Origin: an uncultured Cryomorphaceae bacterium
Lineage (GTDB): Bacteria; Bacteroidota; Bacteroidia; Flavobacteriales; Schleiferiaceae
NCBI GenBank assembly: GCA_913009655.1
Contig: CAJVWI010000009.1
Span: 20,841-84,840, forward strand
DNA: 64,000 nucleotides
Direction of reading: 5' to 3'
Shown here in pieces: positions 37,443 to 48,477 of the stretch. The notes beneath the pieces are model-generated. The model was not told where the DNA came from. It did no database searches and saw only the letters and a list, made by a program, of their open reading frames with translations. Position numbers and translations under genes: made by a program. Each line of letters begins with the position of its first letter. Within the stretch, counting starts at the first letter, position 1.

Positions 37443-39154
37443 AGCAATTAATATTTCTATTTTTAATAACTTCTTCAATCTTTAGTATTGCTCAACCTGT
37501 ATTAAACGGTGTAGATATAACAGTAAAAGAAAAATATCAGGCTCAAGTAGCTGAGGCAATAAAAATCACAGGTCAACCTAATGTTAGAGATACGAATATT
37601 GAAAAGTTGCCAGTTGAAATAAATTTAAGGTCACGAACATTAATTCCTTCCCCTAAAATGGAATTGATACCACCTATTCGTATTGCGCGAACTAAACTTT
37701 ACAGATTGCCCAGTAACACGGTAATGTTATCTGTAGGTAATTTTTACACAACACGTGTGGGTTTTTCATTTGGAAATTCAAGAGATCCCATTCAAACATG
37801 GGGAATACAGGGAAGACATTTCTCATCATTTGGTGGATTTAAGGTAACAGATGAAATTGGATTGCGTAAGTCTGTTTTTGAAAACTCTAGTTGGTTAGAA
37901 AATGGATTGAGCGGCCATTATAATAGGGTTCTAAGGCGAGGAAGGCTTTTGACTCGTGCCTCCGCCAATTTTGATAGATATTCATTTTATGGGCAGCCCC
38001 ATATATTAGGAACTAATGATATTGATACTACAGGGAATGCTCCTCTAAGATGGATTCAGGACTACCAGGCTGAAGCCAAATATGATCATTCTGGATATAG
38101 AAGAAAGCAGATTTTTCAGAGTGCACATATACGAGCCCATCATTGGATTGATCAAGGTGGACGTCAAGTAGAAACGGGTATTAATTCTGCTATCGACTGG
38201 AGATTGCCTATTGAAGATTTATTTTTAGAATTACCCCTTAAGGCATCTTTTAATAAGCTTTCTGGGACATCTCGTATGGATTCGATGGGGAGGTTACTAA
38301 CGAATAATTATTGGTCGGCACAATTCGCTCCGGCAATTGCAGATAGTGTTGGTAATGTAAGTTTTAAATTAGGCCTTAATTTAATTTTTGATGGTGTGAT
38401 AAGTGATAGTAGTAGAAAGCTTTCGCTTCCTTATTTGCCTCCTGTCATTCATGTTGAATTTCCCTTGGTCAAGAATGTTTTAAATATTTATGGGGGATAT
38501 GAGGGAAGTGTCCAAAATGGTGGTATGCGTTTAAGGGTTAATCAGACCTCTTTTTTAAGTGAAAATTCTCAATATGAAATAGTTAGATCCTCATCACTTT
38601 ATGGCGGAGTGAATGGAAGACTATCAAGCGCTATTGGATATCGATTTGGCGCTCGCCAAAGAAGTTATGAGAATTATGCAATGGTAACAAGAGATCCCAA
38701 TTATTCGAACAATGGCATAGATTCTGGAAGGCTTTTACTTGAATATGTCGAACTTATCTATTTTGAGCCGAGTGGAGAATTGACTTTTCAGAATAGTCTG
38801 GGTTGGGAGTTTAGAGGCTTTGCGCTCTTAAGGATGGGAATCAACGATTCGAATAAACCTATTTATCACTTGCCATCTTCTCAAATCGGAGGTCAGATTC
38901 ATTTTAATCTAAAAGATAAAATTCGCTTTGAGTCAACAATTATTCGCCATGGTGAGCGTAAGGCTCCTCTAATGGTTGACGGCATTAATCTTTTACCTTA
39001 TTGGGATGGTAGATTATCAGTTGTATACACCTATAATGATAAGTTAAATGCAACCCTTAAGATTGATAATATTTTTAATTCGCAAATAGACTGGTGGAGT
39101 GGATACTCGATTCAAGGCTTTAGAGCTAATCTTGGTCTTGTTTATAAATTTTAG
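37439..39154 (+). CDS. Outer-membrane beta-barrel protein, partner of the TPR protein
   Basis: A 571-residue exported protein with a signal peptide (MKQLIFLFLITSSIFSIAQ). A short N-terminal region (PRDTNIEKLPVEINLRSR-like) is followed by alternating hydrophobic beta-strands throughout (VMLSVGNFYTTRVGFSFGN, LGLVYKF at the end), ending in the terminal phenylalanine typical of outer-membrane barrels. The barrel resembles the C-terminal half of TonB-dependent receptors without a plug, so it may be a plug-less relative. It is translationally coupled to the TPR gene before it. Function unknown; a role in envelope assembly would fit. Confidence 0.75.
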   Translation: MKQLIFLFLITSSIFSIAQPVLNGVDITVKEKYQAQVAEAIKITGQPNVRDTNIEKLPVEINLRSRTLIPSPKMELIPPIRIARTKLYRLPSNTVMLSVGNFYTTRVGFSFGNSRDPIQTWGIQGRHFSSFGGFKVTDEIGLRKSVFENSSWLENGLSGHYNRVLRRGRLLTRASANFDRYSFYGQPHILGTNDIDTTGNAPLRWIQDYQAEAKYDHSGYRRKQIFQSAHIRAHHWIDQGGRQVETGINSAIDWRLPIEDLFLELPLKASFNKLSGTSRMDSMGRLLTNNYWSAQFAPAIADSVGNVSFKLGLNLIFDGVISDSSRKLSLPYLPPVIHVEFPLVKNVLNIYGGYEGSVQNGGMRLRVNQTSFLSENSQYEIVRSSSLYGGVNGRLSSAIGYRFGARQRSYENYAMVTRDPNYSNNGIDSGRLLLEYVELIYFEPSGELTFQNSLGWEFRGFALLRMGINDSNKPIYHLPSSQIGGQIHFNLKDKIRFESTIIRHGERKAPLMVDGINLLPYWDGRLSVVYTYNDKLNATLKIDNIFNSQIDWWSGYSIQGFRANLGLVYKF

Positions 39155-39232
39155 GCCTGCAAAATTTAGCTTTACATATTTAGGTATTTTGTTGAAAAAA
39201 ATGTTCATAAAGCTTCATTGTTTTTTATTCGC

Positions 39233-39266
39233 TTTGCCTCTATGGAATGCCCTGGGGTTATCTTTG
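39233..39266 (+). promoter_or_regulatory. Promoter for gyrB
   Basis: TTTG at 39233-39236 and TATCTTTG at 39259-39266, 22 bases apart and so slightly wide for the Bacteroidota consensus. It lies 27 bases before the gyrB ATG. Confidence 0.5.
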
Positions 39267-39290
39267 TAAAACACTCTATTTCATACCTAA

Positions 39291-41234
<1,944 letters not shown>

Positions 41235-41278
41235 ATGGGGGATACAGAGTTTATAAAATTTTAAAGGATATACTGAAT

Positions 41279-42208
41279 ATGAAAATCACAGTTGTTGGAG
41301 CTGGTAATGTTGGTGCTACATGCGCTGAATCAATAGTTAGAATGGAACTTGCAAATGAATTAGTTCTTTTAGACATTAGAAAAGGGTTTGCCGAGGGTAA
41401 GGCTATGGATATTAATCAAACAGCTTCCTTACATGGCTTTCACACCAAGGTTAAAGGAGTCACGAGTGATTATCAGGCGACGGCGGACTCTAAAGTAATC
41501 GTGATCACCTCCGGGTTGCCCCGTAAGCCAGGAATGACAAGAGAAGAATTGATTGGGACAAACGCGGGAATAGTAAAGAGTGTAGTTACCCAAGCATTAG
41601 AAGTTTCTCCTGAGGCAGTGGTTGTTGTAATATCAAACCCAATGGATACAATGACTTATCTGGCCGTAAAAGAAAGTGGTCTGCCAAAAAATAGAATTAT
41701 CGGGATGGGTGGCATTCTTGATTCTAGTAGGTTCAAGTACTATCTAAGTGAAGCTTTAAATTGCCCAGTTAGTGATCTTCAAGCTTCTGTAATTGGAGGA
41801 CACGGCGATACGACCATGATCCCTTTAACCCGTTTGGCATCTTATCAGTCGACTCCAGTTTCTGATTATTTATCTCGAGAGCTCTTAGATCAAGTAAAAT
41901 TTTCTACTATGGTTGGAGGGGCAACTTTAACGGGCTTGATAGGCACATCTGCTTGGTATGCTCCAGGAGCATCGGGAGCGGCCTTGGTAGCAAGTATCTT
42001 AAATGATCAAAAAAGAATTTTTCCCTGCTGTGTTTATCTAGATGGAGAATATGGTCAAACGGATATCTGTTTGGGGGTTCCTGTAGTTATTGGAAAAAAT
42101 GGTTGGGAAAAAATTATAGATTATAATTTAAATGATTTAGAAAAGCTAGCTTTTTCAAAGAGCGCTGACGCCGTAAGGGCAATGAATTCCGTGTTGACTG
42201 ATTTATAG
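41279..42208 (+). CDS. mdh: Malate dehydrogenase
   Basis: A 309-residue NAD-dependent malate dehydrogenase of the lactate-dehydrogenase-like type. The nucleotide-binding VVGAGNVGAT is at residues 4-13, then SGLPRKPGMTREEL (substrate loop with arginines), ISNPMDTMTYLA, and the catalytic IGGHGDTTMIPL with the histidine. The RKPGM loop with its arginines fits malate rather than lactate. It makes oxaloacetate in the TCA cycle. It lies 44 bases after gyrB and may be co-transcribed. Confidence 0.96.
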   Translation: MKITVVGAGNVGATCAESIVRMELANELVLLDIRKGFAEGKAMDINQTASLHGFHTKVKGVTSDYQATADSKVIVITSGLPRKPGMTREELIGTNAGIVKSVVTQALEVSPEAVVVVISNPMDTMTYLAVKESGLPKNRIIGMGGILDSSRFKYYLSEALNCPVSDLQASVIGGHGDTTMIPLTRLASYQSTPVSDYLSRELLDQVKFSTMVGGATLTGLIGTSAWYAPGASGAALVASILNDQKRIFPCCVYLDGEYGQTDICLGVPVVIGKNGWEKIIDYNLNDLEKLAFSKSADAVRAMNSVLTDL

Positions 42209-42327
42209 GATTTGACCTTTAATCATATGATCACAGTCTTAACCCCTCAACTAGCGCATATAAATAATCATAAGTAAAGGTTCTAGCTCTAAACCCATTT
42301 GGTCAAAATCATCTTTTTTCTGGACCT

Positions 42328-42356
42328 TTAATAAGGATTTTTCTAATCCTAATTAA
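42328..42356. terminator. Weak bidirectional hairpin between mdh and the VCBS gene
   Basis: A 12-base stem with one mismatch (42328-42339 with 42345-42356, core AAGGATT/AATCCTA) around a 5-base loop, just after the minus-strand stop at 42364 and convergent with mdh. No long T tract follows. Confidence 0.4.
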
Positions 42357-42363
42357 CGCATAG

Positions 42364-45033
42364 TTACGTCTTAATCCAAATTTCATGATTATTTCTTAAT
42401 CGAATAAAATATATCCCGCTTGGCCATTCTCGAGTATCTATTTTTTCCAGGTTTTTTGTTTTCTTCCTGTTCAATATTATTTGCCCTTGAGCATTTACTA
42501 TTTGAATAAATCCCATCCCTTCTATCCAGAGTTCATCTTTCCCTGGATTTGGATATATTTTCAATTTATTGTTTGAATATTCAAAATGATCATTCTCAAT
42601 TCCAATTGTTGATATATCTCCAGTATAGTACAGAAGTCCCCCAGTTGAAATACCCATAATCAATTCAGGCTTACCATCTCCATTCATATCCGATATGACC
42701 GGTGCATTTATTCGTCCATTTTGTAGAAGTTTTTTTCTAATTGGCATTCTTGGAATTAGAGTGAATTTCATATCGGGCCTCAGGTTATCATTCCCAAGAT
42801 TAGGCATTATACAGCCGTTAGAGGTGATAGAATTATTGGTATAAACATTTCCGTAAATATGCGATTTGAAAGATGTATTGTGAGCGGAAAGATGAATATC
42901 AGAGTTAGGAACGTTTTTCGAAAAACAAATTTCAACCATTAAATTACTGGTCCCATCATAATCAAAAGGTTGCTGTAACGTAATTGTATTCCAACCCAAT
43001 GACGGCGTATGAATATATGAATAGCAAAGTTGTGATCCTGTTAAGAATGTATTTAGACTGTCAGAGTTTGTGTGTTTAATTTTAATACTGAAACCTTGAC
43101 TTAAGTATGGTGCGCTGGGAGTATTGACTTTAAGACTTAAATGAGTTATTCGGCTTTCAGAAATACCTGAAGCTAAGATCTCTGATGCATGAAAGAGGTA
43201 TTGATGTCGTCCAGTCCTTTTTGACCCTCCCCATGGAGTTTCAAGTAAACTACTTGTATTTATAGAGCCATTGCCAATTGTATGATCAATAAATGATGGA
43301 GAGTTCATAATGAATGTTAAGGAATCCATTTGATACACCCCAGAGTCTGCCGAACCCAAGGCTAGAAAAGGTTTTCCATCAATATTACAATATCGTGGTA
43401 TTGATCTTCCAGAATATGTATTATTGAAGTCAGTATTAATAGCTCCAAACTTATCATTTACAAGAATGAAATTGCCGGAATTGTTTTTATAAAAAGCCAC
43501 ATTTCCTCTTTGATTTCCAATGAGTAAATCTAAATCACCATCTTGGTCTAGGTCAGCTAATTCTGGACTAGATACATCACCCACATCAATATTTTGAAAA
43601 TTTGCAGAATTGAAGCCTTGAAATGATGGTGTAAAGAAATTGCCTGTGTTTTGTAAGTAGGTAAGTTTCCCATCAATTCTTCCAATTATTAGATCAATAA
43701 GTCCATCTCCATTTAGGTCTCCTGCCGTCGGAGCACACCAATCTTCTGTTAGTCTAGATTTTGCGGAAGGTGATAGAGTTAAGCTAGTTTTTATCCATTC
43801 AGGTTGGTTTGCTGATCCGATATTTTCCCAAAGTTTAATGCCCTTCGATGTACCAACAATTAAATCAAGAAGTCCATCACTATTGATATCTACAAGTTCT
43901 GGGATTGCATATCTACCTGCATCAAGCATTTGTTTTTGAAGAAAGCTTGAGTCCGTTAAAACCCATGATGGATTGGATAAGGTTCCATTATTAGTGTAAA
44001 TCCAAACGCAGGTGTCACTTCTTCCAGCTGGCATATTTGGGGCTACAATTATATCTTTCAATCCGTCATTATTTCCATCGGCAAAGGAAAAACCGGGAAA
44101 TGCGGGAATATTTACTGGAATATTGGATGTTGGCCATGTAGTGTCTTGAGATTCTATATTAGCTATTGATGTATCTCCTATGTTAAATCCAGCTACTGCA
44201 TTATCGAAGCTAACATCTCCAAGTAGAATATCTAGGAGTCCATTTCCCGAAAGGTCAGCAGCTAGCATGGTAGATCCCGTGTGAGTTAACTTGTCTGTAA
44301 ATGACTGTGCTGGAGGTATGCTTCCAGTGCAGGCATCAATAGTTAGGGAATTCGATAAGTTATTTTCTAAAAAGTCACCCCAGCAAGCATCAGCACGAAT
44401 AAACTCTAATCCACAGTTTTGTGTGTTTTCATGAAATTCAATTGCTGATGCCTGTTGGCCAAAAGTTAGAATATCGATGTTTCCATCACCGTTTACATCT
44501 TTTATTACAGGTCTGTCAGTTGATATTACCAATAAATTTGCCGGTTGTTGGCCACTTTGGTATGTTGAATATAAATAGGGTCCAGTCAAAGCCCATGTAA
44601 ATTCAATTTTCCCTTGATTTCTTGAAGCTTTGTAAACACCTATGTTTCCTTGAGTTGAACAAAAAAGATCTGGTTCACCATCACAATTATAGTCGGCAAA
44701 ATCAACCCAGTTATTGCATGATGGAAATTGTTTTATCCATTCGGGATTGTATTTCCATTCATTTTGACGTCTCTGAAAAGGAACCCACCTACTGCCCTCT
44801 CGGTCAAAAACTAAGAGATCCGTTTGACCATCTCCATTAATATCTAAATCAAAAACTTGAGGATTATTTAGGCCTCCTGCGAATCCATTAATGAGAGAAT
44901 CATTGATAGACATTAAAAGTTTTGCTTTATTCGATGCTTTAAATTCATATGTCTCTTGAGCATCGAGTGCGGTTAAACTTGACAAGCCAATAAAAAATAG
45001 TAGAAAAAAGAACTTAAGTATCTTCATATTCAT
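42364..45033 (-). CDS. Secreted VCBS/FG-GAP repeat protein with T9SS sorting domain
   Basis: An 889-residue exported protein. After the signal peptide (residues 1 to about 25, ending LDAQ) come many repeats of the type DINGDGQTDLLVFD, DVNGDGNIDILTFG, DLNGDGLIDLIIGR and DLDQDGDLDLLIGN. These are calcium-binding FG-GAP/VCBS blades that fold as a beta-propeller. A non-repeat module of about 150 residues interrupts the repeats before the last one (DMNGDGKPELIMGI). The end (YPNPGKDELWIEGMGF, WPSGIYFIRLRNNHEIWIKT) is a type A C-terminal sorting domain, so it is likely displayed on or released from the cell surface. Role: adhesion or binding of carbohydrate or protein; no enzyme motif seen. Confidence 0.85.
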   Translation of the reverse strand: MNMKILKFFFLLFFIGLSSLTALDAQETYEFKASNKAKLLMSINDSLINGFAGGLNNPQVFDLDINGDGQTDLLVFDREGSRWVPFQRRQNEWKYNPEWIKQFPSCNNWVDFADYNCDGEPDLFCSTQGNIGVYKASRNQGKIEFTWALTGPYLYSTYQSGQQPANLLVISTDRPVIKDVNGDGNIDILTFGQQASAIEFHENTQNCGLEFIRADACWGDFLENNLSNSLTIDACTGSIPPAQSFTDKLTHTGSTMLAADLSGNGLLDILLGDVSFDNAVAGFNIGDTSIANIESQDTTWPTSNIPVNIPAFPGFSFADGNNDGLKDIIVAPNMPAGRSDTCVWIYTNNGTLSNPSWVLTDSSFLQKQMLDAGRYAIPELVDINSDGLLDLIVGTSKGIKLWENIGSANQPEWIKTSLTLSPSAKSRLTEDWCAPTAGDLNGDGLIDLIIGRIDGKLTYLQNTGNFFTPSFQGFNSANFQNIDVGDVSSPELADLDQDGDLDLLIGNQRGNVAFYKNNSGNFILVNDKFGAINTDFNNTYSGRSIPRYCNIDGKPFLALGSADSGVYQMDSLTFIMNSPSFIDHTIGNGSINTSSLLETPWGGSKRTGRHQYLFHASEILASGISESRITHLSLKVNTPSAPYLSQGFSIKIKHTNSDSLNTFLTGSQLCYSYIHTPSLGWNTITLQQPFDYDGTSNLMVEICFSKNVPNSDIHLSAHNTSFKSHIYGNVYTNNSITSNGCIMPNLGNDNLRPDMKFTLIPRMPIRKKLLQNGRINAPVISDMNGDGKPELIMGISTGGLLYYTGDISTIGIENDHFEYSNNKLKIYPNPGKDELWIEGMGFIQIVNAQGQIILNRKKTKNLEKIDTREWPSGIYFIRLRNNHEIWIKT

Positions 45034-45054
45034 AGTGTAAAGATAAAGAACGAC

Positions 45055-45062
45055 TATATTTG
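45055..45062 (+). promoter_or_regulatory. Bacteroidota -7 element for secDF-tatA
   Basis: TATATTTG, 25 bases before the ATG of secDF; the -33 part is weak. Confidence 0.5.
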
Positions 45063-45087
45063 CCCACTATTTTCAAATTGAATTGTC

Positions 45088-48000
45088 ATGCAGAATAAAG
45101 GGGTCATCCGTCTATTTGCGATTGTATTTGCTCTCGCTTCTTTATATGAACTATCATTTAGCTATATAGCTAGTAGGGTAGAGTCAAAAATTGAAGAAGA
45201 CTATTTCGCGAATCCTTCAAAGGTTAAATATGCTTTGGACTCCATGGCGAATCAAACAGTCTATGATTTAGGATTTACATCTTTCACCTACATGGAAGTA
45301 AAGTCTAAGCAGATGAATCTCGGTCTTGATTTAAGAGGTGGGATGAATGCAATTCTTGAAGTGAGCGTAAGAGATGTTTTGAAAGGCTTAGTCGGTGATG
45401 CTGAAGATGAATTATTTCTTTCTGTTTTAAAGCAAGCAGATATTAATCAAACTCAAAGTCAAGCATCTTATTTAGAGCTCTTTTTTGAAGCTCTAGATGC
45501 TCAAAGAGGGGATAGATTATTGAGTGATCCTGGCTTATATGGAACAAAAGAGATGACAGATCGCCTTGGTTTTAATGCAGATGACGATGAAATAAAAGTT
45601 GCCTTGTCTGAAGATGTTGAGGCAGCGATTGCAAATGTTTACACTGTCCTAAAGGCTAGAATTGATCAATTTGGTGTTGTTCAACCTAATATTCAAAGAC
45701 TAGATGGTACGGGAAGAATACTGGTTGAATTACCTGGTGTTAAAGATCCGGTTCGAGTTCAACGGTTACTTCAGTCAACGGCTCGCCTTGAATTTTGGCG
45801 CGCTGATCAAGGTGCTATCTGGATGCAGTTTGCTGTAAACGCAAATGAGAAACTGCGATCTATTATTGATAATCCTAATTTATCTCAGGACAATAATATT
45901 AATGCTGAATCGGATGAATTTGAATTACCAACAGCCGTAGGGGAAGTAGATTCAGAATTAGCTTCTGAAGAAAATAATACGGATGAGGTTTCAGATTCTA
46001 TAGCAACGAGCTTTAATCCCTTATTAAGTATTTTTCAATTAAATGTAAATTCTCAAAATTTTCAACCTAATGATGGTCCTATTATAGGTTATGCTCTGAC
46101 TCGTGATACAGCTACGATTAATGATTACATGAGAAGGCCTGAAGTGAAAAGCTTAATCCCTGGTGATAGAAGATATGCCCGTTTTGCATGGACTCGTCCC
46201 GAGAATGACAGTGAGGTTGCTTTACTAATTGCTCTTCAGGGGAATCGTAACAATGAACCAGAATTAGATGGTGGGGTTATTGTCGATGCTAGGCAAGAAT
46301 TTGATCAAGGAAATAATCCAGTTGTCACGATGTCGATGGATGGCCAGGGAGCTCAGGTATGGCAGAGACTAACGAAAGAAGAAGGTTCAAAAACTCCAAA
46401 AGGACATGTTGCTGTTGTTTTGGATAATGTCGTTTATAGCTATCCTAGAGTTAATGGAGAAATTTCCGGTGGTAGAACTCAAATTGAAGGTGGATTTTCT
46501 CTTGAAGAAGCTACAGATTTAGCTAATGTTCTAAAAGCTGGAAAACTTCCTGTTCCGGCTAGAATTATTCAATCTGATGTTGTTGGTCCTAGTCTTGGTA
46601 AAGAGGCGATTAGTTCAAGTATGAATTCTTTTGCTTTTGCTTTATTGTTGGTTCTAGTATACATGATATTTTACTATAGTGCTGCAGGGGTAGGAGCAAG
46701 TTTAGCATTATTAGTAAATATGTTTTTCATATTTGGAGTTTTGGATGCCTTTAATGCAGTTTTGACTCTTCCGGGAATGGCAGGTATTGTCCTAACCATA
46801 GGAATGGCTGTTGATGCCAATGTTCTCATAAATGATCGGATCAGGGAAGAATTATCTAAAGGAAAGGCAGTCCGTCATGCTATAGCTGATGGATACAAGG
46901 GGTCAAGGGCAGCTATTATTGATGCTAACGTAACAACACTGTTGACTGCGATCATACTTTTTGCTTTTGGAACAGGTCCAATTAGAGGATTTGCTACCAC
47001 TTTAATCATTGGAATTGTTTCTTCTCTTTTTACAGCGCTGTTCGTAACAAGATTATATTTTGAGTGGAGGGTTAAAAAATCCGACAAACTGTCATTCGCT
47101 ACTAAAATCACTGAGAGTTGGTTCACGAATACAAACTTCGGTTTTTTAAAATTGAGGAAGCCTGCTTATGTTTTTTCTTCAGTTTTACTAATAGTTAGTA
47201 TTGTTTCTCTTTTTACTCGTGGACTCAGCTTAGGAGTTGACTTTGAAGGGGGCAGAAGCTATCAAGTACGTTTTGACAAAGCTGTAGAAGTTGCTCAGGT
47301 TGCAAAGTCTCTAGAGCTTCTTTTTGTTGATGCTGACGGTAGGTCGTTTGCGCCAACCGTAAAGACGCTGGGTAGTCCTGAGCAAGTCGTAATAACGACT
47401 AATTTTAGAATTGCTGAAAATGGCTCTGATGTAGAAGAGTCTTTGCAGGGGCAATTATATGACGGGGTTAGTTCTTTTTATTCGGAGAATATATCTAAAG
47501 AAGACTTTATCAATCCGGCTTCAGATCAAGCGATAGGACTTGTAGCTTCCCGTCAAGTGGGACCTACAGTTGCAGATGATATTAAAAACACGGCTTTTGT
47601 AGCTGTTATTTTCTCTTTGCTTACTATTTTTCTTTATCTCTTATTTAGGTTTAATAAGTGGCAGTATTCTCTCGGTGCAGTTGCAGCAACTATTCACGAT
47701 ACAATTATAGTTTTAGGAGCTTATTCTATTTTGGATGGCATTCTACCATTTTCATTGGAGGTAGACCAAGCATTTATTGCTGCAATACTTACAGTGATCG
47801 GTTATTCCTTAAACGATACAGTAGTTGTCTTTGATAGAATCAGAGAGTTTTTTAATTTGGAATCTAAAGAGGGGTCTAAGCAAGTAATAATTGATAATGC
47901 ATTAAACTCTACTTTGAGTAGAACATTTAATACTTCTGTCACTACTGTTATAGTCTTACTGATAATCTTTGTTTTTGGAGGTGAAGTTCTTCGCGGTTTT

Positions 48001-48108
48001 ATCTTTGCTATCCTTCTAGGGGTTGTAGTTGGTACTTATTCATCAATTTTTATTGCTTCTCCAGTACTTTATGATACTACTGACAAGTTAGGGAAGAAAA
48101 AAGTTTAA
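45088..48108 (+). CDS. secDF: Protein translocase SecDF (fused)
   Basis: A 1006-residue fusion of SecD and SecF, the proton-driven partner that pulls preproteins through SecYEG on the periplasmic side. The SecD part has MNLGLDLRGGMNAILEV, the P1 periplasmic domain, and the TM region with GMAVDANVLINDRIREEL. The SecF part has SLGVDFEGGRSYQVRF and the TM region IGYSLNDTVVVFDRIREFF and TFNTSVTTVIVLL. Twelve helices are expected. A low-complexity acidic stretch (residues 285-310) interrupts the P1 region. The fused form is usual in Bacteroidota. A TatA-like gene follows after 12 bases. Confidence 0.96.
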   Translation: MQNKGVIRLFAIVFALASLYELSFSYIASRVESKIEEDYFANPSKVKYALDSMANQTVYDLGFTSFTYMEVKSKQMNLGLDLRGGMNAILEVSVRDVLKGLVGDAEDELFLSVLKQADINQTQSQASYLELFFEALDAQRGDRLLSDPGLYGTKEMTDRLGFNADDDEIKVALSEDVEAAIANVYTVLKARIDQFGVVQPNIQRLDGTGRILVELPGVKDPVRVQRLLQSTARLEFWRADQGAIWMQFAVNANEKLRSIIDNPNLSQDNNINAESDEFELPTAVGEVDSELASEENNTDEVSDSIATSFNPLLSIFQLNVNSQNFQPNDGPIIGYALTRDTATINDYMRRPEVKSLIPGDRRYARFAWTRPENDSEVALLIALQGNRNNEPELDGGVIVDARQEFDQGNNPVVTMSMDGQGAQVWQRLTKEEGSKTPKGHVAVVLDNVVYSYPRVNGEISGGRTQIEGGFSLEEATDLANVLKAGKLPVPARIIQSDVVGPSLGKEAISSSMNSFAFALLLVLVYMIFYYSAAGVGASLALLVNMFFIFGVLDAFNAVLTLPGMAGIVLTIGMAVDANVLINDRIREELSKGKAVRHAIADGYKGSRAAIIDANVTTLLTAIILFAFGTGPIRGFATTLIIGIVSSLFTALFVTRLYFEWRVKKSDKLSFATKITESWFTNTNFGFLKLRKPAYVFSSVLLIVSIVSLFTRGLSLGVDFEGGRSYQVRFDKAVEVAQVAKSLELLFVDADGRSFAPTVKTLGSPEQVVITTNFRIAENGSDVEESLQGQLYDGVSSFYSENISKEDFINPASDQAIGLVASRQVGPTVADDIKNTAFVAVIFSLLTIFLYLLFRFNKWQYSLGAVAATIHDTIIVLGAYSILDGILPFSLEVDQAFIAAILTVIGYSLNDTVVVFDRIREFFNLESKEGSKQVIIDNALNSTLSRTFNTSVTTVIVLLIIFVFGGEVLRGFIFAILLGVVVGTYSSIFIASPVLYDTTDKLGKKKV

Positions 48109-48120
48109 CTTTATCATTAT

Positions 48121-48372
48121 ATGTTACTCTTTATAAGTACTGCGGAAATTATATTTTTGCTATTTGCTGTGCTGATGCTTTTTGGCACAGATAAGCTTCC
48201 AGGTTTAGCCCGTATGGCGGGAAAGGTTATAAAATCGATGCGGAATGCGTCTAATGATTTAAAATCTGAGATTTCTAAGGCAGCTATGCATAACCCTGTG
48301 TTAGAAGATGTAGAGGATAGTGTCAAGGAAATCAAGAATTCTATTGAAGACACGGTATCGAGATTAAAATAA
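48121..48372 (+). CDS. tatA: TatA-like twin-arginine translocase component
   Basis: An 83-residue protein with an N-terminal membrane helix (LLFISTAEIIFLLFAVLMLF), the hinge motif FGTDKLPGLARMAGKVIKS and an amphipathic, then charged tail, which is the TatA/TatB/TatE layout. The FG in the hinge is conserved. Whether it works as TatA or TatB cannot be decided from the sequence; in Bacteroidota one or two such small genes serve both roles. TatC is not in the window. It lies directly after secDF, so two export systems share one transcript. Confidence 0.87.
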   Translation: MLLFISTAEIIFLLFAVLMLFGTDKLPGLARMAGKVIKSMRNASNDLKSEISKAAMHNPVLEDVEDSVKEIKNSIEDTVSRLK

Positions 48373-48432
48373 CTTTTTAACAATTTGCTCAAATTTACAG
48401 GGGGTGTTGTTGAAAAATATTCATTTTTTTTA

Positions 48433-48464
48433 TTTGCCTATCTTTATTTGGGGGGGTATATTTG
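48433..48464 (+). promoter_or_regulatory. Strong Bacteroidota promoter for glnA
   Basis: TTTG at 48433-48436, 20 bases of spacer and TATATTTG at 48457-48464, the best promoter match in the window. It lies 13 bases before the ATG at 48478. Confidence 0.75.
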
Positions 48465-48477
48465 AAAAAAATACAAA

